NCBI GenBank assembly: GCA_002698985.1
Contig: PAAY01000036.1
Coordinates: 1-62,408, forward strand
Source of the DNA: Saprospirales bacterium
Lineage (GTDB): Bacteria; Bacteroidota; Bacteroidia; Chitinophagales; Saprospiraceae
DNA: 62,408 nucleotides
Reading direction: 5' to 3'
Shown: positions 1 through 7,921 of the stretch, one piece after another
How positions within the stretch are numbered: the first letter of the stretch is position 1
How the letters are laid out: every line of letters begins with the position of its first letter
The notes under the pieces: generated by a model
What the model saw: only the letters and a program-made list of their open reading frames with translations
Told to the model about the DNA's origin: nothing
Database searches by the model: none
Translations under genes and position numbers: made by a program

Positions 1-6
1 TCAAAA

Positions 7-88
7 CGAAGTGGTTTGGTTGGCGTACGCCAACCAAACTCCCCATCTTCTCTGGAATGAAGAGCCTGGATTTTCTCAAACCACTTCG
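7..88. repeat. 26-bp perfect palindrome plus 12-bp inverted repeat
   Basis: Positions 14-39 form a perfect 26-bp palindrome (arms GTTTGGTTGGCGT and its complement, no loop). Positions 7-18 (CGAAGTGGTTTG) are repeated exactly in inverted orientation at 77-88. The two structures share bases 14-18, so the hairpins would exclude each other in RNA. No T-run follows, so this is not a standard intrinsic terminator. It lies just upstream of the lipoprotein gene and could be the 3' end of a gene outside the window or a regulatory leader. Confidence 0.6.
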
Positions 89-111
89 CGTTGGGTATAA
101 AAATGCCGTTC

Positions 112-513
112 ATGAAAAAGCTGATTGTTTTCCTGCCACTGATTCTGATCCTCATTGCCGGATGCAGCAAAGAAGAGCTGCCGGCGCCGGAAGCCATCCA
201 TGTCAAGTTCGTCAACCAGACCGGGCACGACCTTTCGGAGCTGTATGTAAACAACCTCTCAATCGGAGAAATTCGGAACGGCAGCAGTACCTCTTCGTAC
301 TTTACCTATCCTGAACTTGGAGAACAATTCGGCTATGCACTGGTAGAAGCCGTCGGCACCATCCAGGGCGAAAAGCACTACGCCTCTCAGGCCTGCCAGG
401 GCGTTTGTGGAACCGCTTCTGCTCCACATGGCAAATGGCTTGACATCGGCTATTACAAAATCGCCATCCGCCTCGCTCCTCCGGGCAAATACATCGAGTT
501 TGTGATGCTATAA
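112..513 (+). CDS. Small lipoprotein of unknown function
   Basis: I do not recognise the family. The 133-residue product begins with a lysine-rich n-region and a hydrophobic segment ending in a lipobox (LIAGC, Cys18), so it should be a lipid-anchored envelope protein. The mature part is about 115 residues, with a C-x3-C pair near residue 100 that could form a disulfide. I chose the ATG at 112 because it puts the signal peptide at the N-terminus; an ATG at 103 and a TTG at 91 are also in frame. The gene is followed by about 490 bases of intergenic repeats, so it is probably monocistronic. Confidence 0.7.
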   Translation: MKKLIVFLPLILILIAGCSKEELPAPEAIHVKFVNQTGHDLSELYVNNLSIGEIRNGSSTSSYFTYPELGEQFGYALVEAVGTIQGEKHYASQACQGVCGTASAPHGKWLDIGYYKIAIRLAPPGKYIEFVML

Positions 514-770
514 TAGTTTAGGGTGTAGGGTGTAGAGTGTAGGGTTGAAGAGCCAGGTACTTCACTACTTCCTGGTCTCAAGGGATGAGGTATTAAAGCG
601 GCTAACGCTCCCAATCTCCAAACTCTAAAAAACCGCTGAGTTAAACAGCGTTATTACACAGAGTACCACAGAGTTCTAACACGGAGTCCCACGGAGATGA
701 GATTGCTAGCACCTCCAAACTCTAAACCCTAAACTCTAAACCCTCATCCCTGTGCTTGTTCCTTTCAACA
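514..770. repeat. Intergenic modular repeat cluster 1
   Basis: Non-coding stretch built from short degenerate units. A TTTAGGGTGTAG-type array (514-545) is followed by CACAGAGTT-type units (about 630-700), a GCTAGC link near 708, and a reverse-oriented AAACTCTAAACCCT array (about 715-750). The same modules recur elsewhere in the window. The 770-1000 stretch continues with AT-rich CAACAATCTCAAC-like units and a TACCTTTA box at 919-926 that could serve the subtilase gene. Confidence 0.75.
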
Positions 771-1002
771 ATCTCAACTCCCGAAAGCTTTCGGGATCAA
801 CAATTTCAACAAATCAACGGTCTCAATCCCGGAGCAAGTCCGGGATCATGAGCACAGCTCATGATCTTCAACAAATCAACATTTTCAACAATCTCAACAA
901 TTCATCATTTCAATGCCTTACCTTTAAGCCGAACACCGTTGGGACCCTGATTTTTTCTTCTTCCAAAACTTAAGGACTGGCATTTCAGCCTCAAACATTA
1001 CC

Positions 1003-1932
1003 ATGGATTACAATCAGCTACAACCAAACGACCCCCGGTTGCATTGGGGGCACACCCAACTGAACATCCTGACCGACCTGTGGCAGCAGCGGACAGTGGT
1101 TGGCAAAGGAGTCAGGGTGGGTGTACTCGATTCAGGCTTCATCCCCGACCACCCCGACCTGAAGATTTTCCCAAAGTCTCAAAAGGATTTCACGAACGGC
1201 GCAGCCGGTTTCGGTTCCAGCCGCAGCCACGGTTGCTATTGCAGTGGCGTCATCGCGGCCGCAGGCACTGAAGTTTTTGGCGTGGCACCGGAAACGACCA
1301 TCGCTTATGGCAGGGTGGAACTCAACAGCCGCTCCATTGCCGAAGGAATAGAATGGCTGCTCACCGTGCGGCCCGCCATCCATGCCATCAGCATCAGCCT
1401 GGAGGTTTTCGAAGAAAATGAAAACCCCGCCGACTTTCAGGCCATGAAAGACGCCATTGCGAAGGCAGAAGAAAAAGGCAAGGTGGTGGTGGCTGCCCTC
1501 GGCAACGACTTCGCCCGCGACGAGGAGATGATCCCCCGCTTTCCGGCAGCCTTTGACACCGTGCTGGCAGTTGGAGCCATGAAAGCCAATGGTGACTTGC
1601 ACGAGGAATCCGGCATGCACCACTGCGTGGACCTGGTGGCTCCCGGCCATGAAATCCTGACCACTGAACAAGGTGGCGGCACTTTCAGCAGCTTCCAAAG
1701 AACCAGCGCCGCAGCGGCATTTGCTGCCGGCTGTGTGGCCCTGGTGCTTCAGGTGGTTCGTGACAATGAACTCGACTTGAGTCCGGCACAGATCCGGACA
1801 CTGCTCAGGGAAACAGCCACCTACCCTTTCAGCCAGGGTCAGAAATGTCAGAGCAACCTCTTCGGCTGCGGGCTGATCAACCCTGTGGGCGCCGTTGAAA
1901 AGCTGCTACTCACCGGCGGCAATCCTGCTTAA
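1003..1932 (+). CDS. S8 family (subtilisin-like) serine peptidase without signal peptide
   Basis: The 309-residue protein is essentially a bare subtilase domain. The catalytic Asp is D43 (VLDSGF), the His is H76 in an unusual SHGCYCSG context (normally HGTHVAG), the oxyanion Asn is probably N168 (ALGND), and the nucleophile is S235 in RTSAAAA (normally GTSMAAP). All four residues are present, so activity is plausible although the motifs are atypical. No signal peptide, propeptide or sorting domain is visible, which suggests a cytoplasmic or unconventionally handled enzyme. It ends 17 bases before the next gene, so the two are probably co-transcribed. PatA-like maturation peptidases are also small bare subtilases, but no such assignment can be made here. 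Confidence 0.85.
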   Translation: MDYNQLQPNDPRLHWGHTQLNILTDLWQQRTVVGKGVRVGVLDSGFIPDHPDLKIFPKSQKDFTNGAAGFGSSRSHGCYCSGVIAAAGTEVFGVAPETTIAYGRVELNSRSIAEGIEWLLTVRPAIHAISISLEVFEENENPADFQAMKDAIAKAEEKGKVVVAALGNDFARDEEMIPRFPAAFDTVLAVGAMKANGDLHEESGMHHCVDLVAPGHEILTTEQGGGTFSSFQRTSAAAAFAAGCVALVLQVVRDNELDLSPAQIRTLLRETATYPFSQGQKCQSNLFGCGLINPVGAVEKLLLTGGNPA

Positions 1933-1949
1933 CCCAAAAATCAACAACC

Positions 1950-3956
1950 ATGAAAAGATTTTCCTCTCTCCTCTTTTCCCTCCTTTTCCTGTCGGGCCTT
2001 TCGGCCCAAAGTGCTTTCGAAGACGCATTTGCACTGGCGAACATCTACCGGGCCAACGGCAACAGCTTCAAGCCACTGACCAAATCCGATGCTGCCGACT
2101 CCACCTTGCTCCAACTGGGCATTTTCCTGGAGATCATGAACCGGCATTACGACACCATCTGGGGTGACACACCCACGCCCAGTCCCAACAACCTGATTTC
2201 GGCTTACAGGAAAAACCCCTTCTTCAAAAAATACGAGATGCCCCCCGGCGTGAATGCCGAGGCCAGCGCCATGGCCCTCAGCATGGCCAGTTCCGTTACC
2301 AAGTCACGTGCGGAGATAGCCGCTTCCGGCGCCGGAGGCTCAGGCATCAGCGTGGCCCGGCTGGCCGATGGAGTTGCCAAGTTTTTGGTGAAACGCACCA
2401 AAGAAGAGCTGACCATTGCATTTTTCGAAGAGTTCAGAGAGGCGCTGGCGGAAAACGAGCAATTGCACATCCTCTTCCCCACCACCCGCATGATCCTGCT
2501 CGGCATCGGCGATCAGATCTACAACTTCAACGCCTACCTCGACAGCATGCGGGATGCCTTCTCCGCCGACCTCAAAAACATGCACCGAAACCTGGAAAAA
2601 CTGTTGGTGGATGAGCAGGTGTACATCCTCAAAGACACCATCCCGGCGCTTTACGTGGCGGGCTTGTTTACCGTCACAAAACAGTTGGTGGAAAAAGCTT
2701 CCGTGCCGGAAATCATCGGCTACCTCGGCAAAGACGCAGCCTTTCAGCACACCCATTTCGACAACGAGCCACCCTCTCTGGAAAAGGTGCGGGCCGCCCT
2801 GCGCATGACTTACGTAATTTCGGAATCGGTAAAAGCCCACAGTTACCAGAGCCGGCCGTGGATTGCTCCGGAACAGTTCAGAATGCTGGCAAAAGACCGC
2901 CTGGCGCTGGATTTCTACCTCGGCCTCGTTTACGAACAAAGCAAAAACCTCAGCAATGGCACCCAGAAAGTGGCCGATGCTTTCACGACGGACAAAGCTG
3001 ATCTCCTGCTGCGCCACATCGGCGCCTTTGTGGAACTGGGCGAAGAGCTTTACGAAGTGACCCAAAGAATTGAAACCGGCGAATACCAGAAAAACGACAC
3101 CCTGCTCTACCAGGGCTATTTTGATTACCTGCAGGTGGCCATGGACATCTTCAGCTCCGCCAAAAAATTCTCGGCAGTGACATTCCCGCAAGACCAGGTT
3201 CTTCAGAAAAAACTGGAGGAGGTGAATTTCGTCGTGGAGCGTCTTTCGGTCATTTCACTGGATGTTCGTCGCAAACGCTACTCCAACGTCATCGTACAGG
3301 CAGGGCTGCTGCTCAACGAACTCATCGATCCGGCCTACGACATCAGTTGCCCGCTGCTGCGCTTTGGCGCTTTCATGGCGGCCATCAGCGAGAGCCAGAA
3401 TTCCGACGACGTAGCTGCCGTAATGGAGACCTTCGCCCTGCCCCGGGGCAGCTCGTACATCAAAAAGCACTATCCCTTCAACCTGGCTATCGGCTCTTAT
3501 GTGGGCTTCAACACCGGCGTGGAAATGCTGCCCGACCTTTCCGAAGACGACCAGACCGGCCTCAATGCAGGAATGGGCGCACCCATCGGCGTGGCCTTCA
3601 GCTGGGGTGAGAAGGGGCGCAATAAATCCGCCTCCTACACCTTCCTTGCCAATGTAGTGGACATCGGTGCCTTCACAGCCTTCCGCTTCACCAACAACGA
3701 CGCCGTGGACGACCTGCCAGAGCTGAAATTCTCCAACATCTTCGCTCCGGGGGGCGCATTCATTTATGGTTTCCCCCGCTTTCCCGGCAGCTTCGGAATG
3801 TTTGCCCAGAAGGGCCCCAACCTCCGTAAAGTCACCGCCGACGGCTACGAAATCGACGCAACCAACGGCTGGCGCTTCGGCCTCATGCTCTCGGTGGATA
3901 TCCCACTCTTCAACCTCTACACCAAAGGGAAAGAAAGTGGGTGTGTGGGGTATTGA
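1950..3956 (+). CDS. Large exported protein of unknown function
   Basis: The family is not recognised. The 668-residue protein starts with a typical signal peptide (residues 1-19, cleavage around LSAQ). The central part (about 100-500) looks largely helical with charged amphipathic stretches. The last 170 residues contain alternating aromatic and Gly strands (IGSYVGFNTGVEM, RFGLMLSVDIPLF) resembling an outer-membrane barrel or its closing strands. No T9SS sorting domain is seen. The start lies 17 bases after the subtilase stop codon, so the peptidase and this protein probably form one operon. Confidence 0.75.
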   Translation: MKRFSSLLFSLLFLSGLSAQSAFEDAFALANIYRANGNSFKPLTKSDAADSTLLQLGIFLEIMNRHYDTIWGDTPTPSPNNLISAYRKNPFFKKYEMPPGVNAEASAMALSMASSVTKSRAEIAASGAGGSGISVARLADGVAKFLVKRTKEELTIAFFEEFREALAENEQLHILFPTTRMILLGIGDQIYNFNAYLDSMRDAFSADLKNMHRNLEKLLVDEQVYILKDTIPALYVAGLFTVTKQLVEKASVPEIIGYLGKDAAFQHTHFDNEPPSLEKVRAALRMTYVISESVKAHSYQSRPWIAPEQFRMLAKDRLALDFYLGLVYEQSKNLSNGTQKVADAFTTDKADLLLRHIGAFVELGEELYEVTQRIETGEYQKNDTLLYQGYFDYLQVAMDIFSSAKKFSAVTFPQDQVLQKKLEEVNFVVERLSVISLDVRRKRYSNVIVQAGLLLNELIDPAYDISCPLLRFGAFMAAISESQNSDDVAAVMETFALPRGSSYIKKHYPFNLAIGSYVGFNTGVEMLPDLSEDDQTGLNAGMGAPIGVAFSWGEKGRNKSASYTFLANVVDIGAFTAFRFTNNDAVDDLPELKFSNIFAPGGAFIYGFPRFPGSFGMFAQKGPNLRKVTADGYEIDATNGWRFGLMLSVDIPLFNLYTKGKESGCVGY

Positions 3957-4330
3957 GGATTATGAGGATTATGAGGATTATGAGGATTATGGAGGATTAT
4001 GGAGGATTATGGGGTTGTAGGTTGTAGGTTGTAGGTTGTAGGTTGAAAGGTGACGCAGGAGTACTCTGTTCAACTCTGTTTTGTAAAAGTTTAGAGTGTA
4101 GGGTTTAGAGTGTAGAGTTTGGGGGCGCTAGCATTCCCATCTCCGTGGAACTCCGTGTCACAACTCTGTGCAACTCTGTGTAACAACTCTGTTTAACTCT
4201 GTGGTTTATTATGGATTATGAGGATTATAGAAGATTATGAAGTTTAGCAGGGAGGCTACGAGCAATAGCCTTCTCCGGGCACTCAGGGGGTTATTACGAT
4301 CTATGGCCAAGAGCTACGAGCAAAAGCCTG
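3957..4330. repeat. Intergenic modular repeat cluster 2
   Basis: This starts directly at the stop codon of the preceding gene. Modules in order: GAGGATTAT units (3955-4010), GTTGTAGG units (4013-4045), TTTAGAGTGTAGGG units (4090-4122), a GCTAGC link (4127-4132), CTCCGTGGA and CAACTCTGT units (4141-4205), then GAGGATTATAGAAG units (4210-4245). A segment with GAGCTACGAGC and CTCGGGG words (4255-4355) closes the gap. No ORF or RNA gene is apparent. Confidence 0.8.
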
Positions 4331-4355
4331 CCCCGAGTACTCGGGGAGCCACGAG

Positions 4356-6494
4356 CTAAGACTCCTCCCCCATCAAAGCCTCCAGCACGGTGATGGCTGC
4401 ATCGGCAATTTTGGTTCCGGGGCCGAAAATGGCTGCCACCCCTTTTTCGAAGAGGAAATCGTAATCCTGCGGGGGGATGACGCCGCCCACCACCACCAGG
4501 ATATCCTCCCGGCCGATTTTTTTCAGCTCCTCGATGGTTTGCGGAACCAGGGTGCGGTGCCCCGCCGCCAGCGATGAGATGCCGATGACGTGCACATCGT
4601 TGTCGGCGGCCTGCATGGCAGCTTCGGCGGGGGTCTGGAACAGCGGCCCGATGTCCACATCAAAACCCAGGTCGGCAAAGCCGGTGGCGATGATCTTGGC
4701 GCCGCGGTCGTGGCCGTCCTGGCCGAGTTTGGCGATGAGTATCCTTGGTCTTCGGCCTTCGGCCAATGCGAACTTGTCGCTCAGTTGCCGGGCCTTTTCG
4801 AATTGTTCGTCCATTTTTATTTCGCTTGAGTACACCCCGGAAATGAGGTCGGATTTGGGCTGGTAGCGACCAAAAGCCTTTTCCATGGCGTCGCTGATCT
4901 CACCGAGGGTGGCCCGGTGTCGGGCGGCCTCTACGGCCAGTTCCAGCAGGTTTCCTTCGCCGCTTTCAGCGCAATGGGTGATGGCCTTCAGCGCCTTTTC
5001 GACGGCTTCCTGGTTGCGGCTGCTGCGTATTTGCCGCAGGCGACGGATTTGCGCTTCCCGAACGGCACGGTTGTCTACTTTGAGGATTTCAAAATCCGGA
5101 TTTTCATCTTCGTCAATGGTGTAGCAATTGACCCCCACTATTTTGTCCTGACCGCTGTCGATGCGGGCCTGTTTGCGGGCGGCGGCCTCTTCTATCCTGC
5201 GCTTCGGCAAACCCTCCTCGATGGCTTTCGACATGCCACCAAGCTGCTCTACCTCCTGTATCAATTCCCAGGCCTTGAAGTACAGCTCCCTCGTGAGGTA
5301 CTCCACATAATAGCTGCCCGCCCAGGGATCGACCACTTTGGTGATGCCCGTGTCATTCTGAAGAAAGAGTTGGGTGTCGCGGGCGATTTTTGCAGAAAAA
5401 TCCGTGGGCAGGGCCAGGGCTTCGTCAAAAGCATTGGTGTGCAGCGACTGCGTTCCGCCAAAAGCTGCCGCCAGCGCCTCGATGGCGGTGCGTGCCACAT
5501 TGTTGAAGGGATCCTGCTCGGTAAGGCTCCAGCCGGAAGTCTGGCAGTGGGTGCGTAGGGCCATGCTCTTTTTGTTCTGCGGATTGAACTGCCTGACCAG
5601 CTTGGCCCAGAGCAGGCGGCCGGCCCTCAGCTTCGCAATTTCCACGAAGTGGTTCATTCCGATAGCCCAGAAAAAGCTGATACGAGGGGCAAAATCGTCG
5701 ATGGCCAGGCCGGCATCCAATCCGGTCCGCAGGTATTCCAGTCCGTCGGCCAGGGTGTAGGCCAGCTCAATTTCCGCCGGTCCACCGGCTTCGTGAATGT
5801 GGTAGCCGCTGACGCTGATGGAGTTGAACCGGGGCATGTGCCGGGACGTGTAGCGGAAAATATCCCCGACGATGCGCATGGACGGACCAGGCGGGTAGAT
5901 GTAGGTGTTGCGGACCATGAATTCTTTCAGAATGTCATTCTGGATGGTGCCGCTGAGCTGCTCCGGTGCCACGCCCTGCTCCTCAGCCGCCACGATGTAA
6001 AAGGCCATGATGGGGATGACCGCCCCGTTCATGGTCATGGAGACCGACATTTTGTCGAGCGGAATTTGATCGAAGAGAATCTTCATATCCTCCACAGAAT
6101 CGATGGCCACACCGGCCATGCCCACATCGCCCACCACCCTGGGGTGGTCACTGTCGTAGCCCCGGTGGGTGGGGAGGTCAAAAGCCACAGAGAGCCCCTT
6201 CTGCCCCTGTGCCAGGTTCCTTCGGTAAAAAGCGTTGCTCTCCTCAGCCGTGCTGAATCCTGCGTACTGACGGATGGTCCAGGGCCGGGAGACGTACATG
6301 GTACTGTATGGTCCGCCCAGGTAAGGCGGTATTCCGGCCACGTATTGCTGGTGAGGAAAGGCAATGGGAGGAACCCCTTCGGGAAAAGGATTGGGAACAG
6401 TAGAACTCAGCGACGGCAACAATCCATGTGAGCCATCAGCCTTGCGGCCAGCCGTTTTTCGGAATGGATAAGAAGAATAGTCAGGGCGTTTCAT
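4356..6494 (-). CDS. scpA: Methylmalonyl-CoA mutase, large (catalytic) subunit
   Basis: Interconverts succinyl-CoA and (R)-methylmalonyl-CoA with adenosylcobalamin, linking propionate metabolism to the TCA cycle. The 712-residue protein has the TIM-barrel substrate domain (about 30-530; motifs [18 protein letters not shown] and [12 protein letters not shown]) and a C-terminal B12-binding domain with the DxHxxG signature (GQDGHDRG, cobalt ligand H595). The ATG at 6494 is preferred over an upstream in-frame TTG that overlaps the preceding regulator gene. It lies 35 bases downstream of that regulator, in the same direction. The usual small subunit (mutA) is not adjacent, which is notable because the two are commonly tandem in Bacteroidota. 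Confidence 0.96.
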   Translation of the reverse strand: MKRPDYSSYPFRKTAGRKADGSHGLLPSLSSTVPNPFPEGVPPIAFPHQQYVAGIPPYLGGPYSTMYVSRPWTIRQYAGFSTAEESNAFYRRNLAQGQKGLSVAFDLPTHRGYDSDHPRVVGDVGMAGVAIDSVEDMKILFDQIPLDKMSVSMTMNGAVIPIMAFYIVAAEEQGVAPEQLSGTIQNDILKEFMVRNTYIYPPGPSMRIVGDIFRYTSRHMPRFNSISVSGYHIHEAGGPAEIELAYTLADGLEYLRTGLDAGLAIDDFAPRISFFWAIGMNHFVEIAKLRAGRLLWAKLVRQFNPQNKKSMALRTHCQTSGWSLTEQDPFNNVARTAIEALAAAFGGTQSLHTNAFDEALALPTDFSAKIARDTQLFLQNDTGITKVVDPWAGSYYVEYLTRELYFKAWELIQEVEQLGGMSKAIEEGLPKRRIEEAAARKQARIDSGQDKIVGVNCYTIDEDENPDFEILKVDNRAVREAQIRRLRQIRSSRNQEAVEKALKAITHCAESGEGNLLELAVEAARHRATLGEISDAMEKAFGRYQPKSDLISGVYSSEIKMDEQFEKARQLSDKFALAEGRRPRILIAKLGQDGHDRGAKIIATGFADLGFDVDIGPLFQTPAEAAMQAADNDVHVIGISSLAAGHRTLVPQTIEELKKIGREDILVVVGGVIPPQDYDFLFEKGVAAIFGPGTKIADAAITVLEALMGEES

Positions 6495-6529
6495 GCAACA
6501 TGGTTTGCCGCAAAGTTGCAGAATTTGGC

Positions 6530-7183
6530 TCAATGCCCCCCATTCCCGGCGGGTGGATAGTATTTGATGATCGCCTCGGTTCTTGTTTTGACGTGGAGCT
6601 TGTCGTAGATGTTGTGACAGTGGGACTTGACGGTCTCCAGGGAGATGTGCAATTCGTCGGCAATCTGTTTGTAGAGTTTGCCTTTGGCAAGCAGGGCCAG
6701 CACTTCTTTTTCACGTTGAGTGAGCAGTTCCTCGTAGGGGTTGTGCATCTGGGGTGTGGGGTTGCGGAAGGCATCCACCACCTTGCGGGCGATGGTGGCG
6801 CTCATGGGTGAGCCGCCGTTGTACACATCCTGTACCGCTTCGAGAATTTCATTGGGCATGGTGCTTTTTAGCAAGTAGCCATTGGCGCCGGCTGAGAGTG
6901 CGGCAAAGATTTTCTCATCGTCGTCAGAAACGGTGAGCACCATGAACTGGATTTTGGGCACCTTGGGTTTCAACTGGCGCATCACTTCAATGCCGTTGAT
7001 TCCGGGAATGTTCAAATCTACCAACACTACATCGGGCAGGTGTTTTGGTATGTCTTCAAGGGCTTTCAGACCATTGGAATAAGTAAGAACACACTCGAAG
7101 CCCGGGGTGGAGTTCAACACATACTGGAGTGCGTTCCGGTATTCTTCGACATCTTCGACGATGGCTACACGGATCGGATTCAT
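6530..7183 (-). CDS. NarL/FixJ-family response regulator
   Basis: A 217-residue two-component regulator. The receiver domain (1-125) has acidic residues at positions 10-11, the phospho-acceptor D56 (VLVDLNIPG), a conserved Thr (VLTVS) and Lys (YLLKS). The C-terminal LuxR-type helix-turn-helix (about 150-210; [15 protein letters not shown], then [17 protein letters not shown]) binds DNA. It is divergent from the peptide gene at 7485 and the histidine kinase at 7922; that kinase is of the HisKA_3 type, which typically pairs with NarL regulators, so it is the likely partner. Methylmalonyl-CoA mutase follows 35 bases downstream. Confidence 0.94.
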   Translation of the reverse strand: MNPIRVAIVEDVEEYRNALQYVLNSTPGFECVLTYSNGLKALEDIPKHLPDVVLVDLNIPGINGIEVMRQLKPKVPKIQFMVLTVSDDDEKIFAALSAGANGYLLKSTMPNEILEAVQDVYNGGSPMSATIARKVVDAFRNPTPQMHNPYEELLTQREKEVLALLAKGKLYKQIADELHISLETVKSHCHNIYDKLHVKTRTEAIIKYYPPAGNGGH

Positions 7184-7484
7184 GATTGAAATTTATTTGG
7201 GTGCACGTTTGGGCCAACTGTTCACTTTGCAGGCCATCGCCGGCGACTAATTAGGAGTTTTCCTGAGCTTGATATTGTAATTCAAAGAATGTACTGTAGC
7301 TATTAAATGATGTAGAATACATGACAGGGGAAAGTCACCAACGGCTGCTAAATTATACCAATTTAAAAGGATAAAACAATCCAACGGCGCCGAAAAGGGC
7401 AAAATGGTACAAAAGGGGGATAAGCCAGCCGGGGTGCTTTCCGCTATCTTTGGGTTCAACTTTTCACCTAAAACACTGTGAATC
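7184..7484. promoter_or_regulatory. Divergent intergenic region between regulator and peptide gene
   Basis: About 300 bases separate the response regulator (minus) from the small peptide gene (plus). A perfect -7 box TATCTTTG lies at 7445-7452, placing transcription start near 7459 and giving a leader of about 25 bases for the peptide gene. There is no good -33 TTTG at the expected spacing. Instead a conserved 20-base word (7407-7426, GTACAAAAGGGG then GATAAGCC) ends 18 bases upstream of the -7 box, where an activator would be expected to bind. A second copy occurs at 11099-11118. Confidence 0.6.
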
Positions 7485-7754
7485 ATGGGAAAATTCCTAA
7501 AACCCACCGCTTCTGTAACTTTAGACGGAACTTCAACCCCGGACGCCGGCTACAACCTCGCCACCTTCAACAAACAGGACCTGATCAACCACCTCAACGG
7601 CTTGACGGAGAATGAAGTAGGGATTTACTTTTACCAGGATCGCCCCGGAGGAGCTGTCCAACTGGCCATTTCGGGCGCCAATGGTGGTGTTCAATCCGGA
7701 AACCCGATGCTGGGTCCAACCCTGCCCTGCCCCAATTACTGCCCTAACCGCTAG
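7485..7754 (+). CDS. Small Cys-containing peptide, unknown function
   Basis: The 89-residue product is not recognised. It has no signal peptide or membrane segment. The N-terminal two-thirds is mixed hydrophilic; a Gly-rich stretch (about 67-75, ISGANGGVQSG) precedes a short Pro/Cys tail (PTLPCPNYCPNR) with a C-x3-C pair at the extreme C-terminus. That leader-plus-tail look resembles precursor peptides of modified natural products, but no modification enzyme is encoded nearby, so this is only a possibility. It sits alone between a divergent response regulator and a co-directional histidine kinase, behind a good -7 box, so it may be a target of that two-component system. Confidence 0.6.
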   Translation: MGKFLKPTASVTLDGTSTPDAGYNLATFNKQDLINHLNGLTENEVGIYFYQDRPGGAVQLAISGANGGVQSGNPMLGPTLPCPNYCPNR

Positions 7755-7921
7755 TAAAGGAGCATTTACGTAGCGCATCATTTGCCGAAGGGAAAAAACT
7801 GCATTCCTGTAAAGGAAAAGACTTTCATTTCAACCCGGACTGGAAGTAAATCTGCACGTCCCCATATCGTCAGAAGCACTACCTTAGCCTTGCCACTTTT
7901 TCGGAGTAAACTTCCCCAACC

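Noticed and set aside
57-314. 85-codon frame overlapping the first lipoprotein gene
   Set aside because: Different frame from the lipoprotein, which has a clear signal and lipobox; no domain.
514-545. True telomeric repeats (TTTAGGG-like)
   Set aside because: Copies are short, degenerate, mixed with other modules, and internal to a bacterial-type gene map.
2340-3191. Antisense open frame of 283 codons inside the large exported protein gene
   Set aside because: Opposite a gene with signal peptide and consistent codon use; no domain visible.
7485-7754. Firm call of a ribosomal natural-product precursor
   Set aside because: The Pro/Cys tail is suggestive, but no modification, protease-transporter or immunity gene lies nearby.
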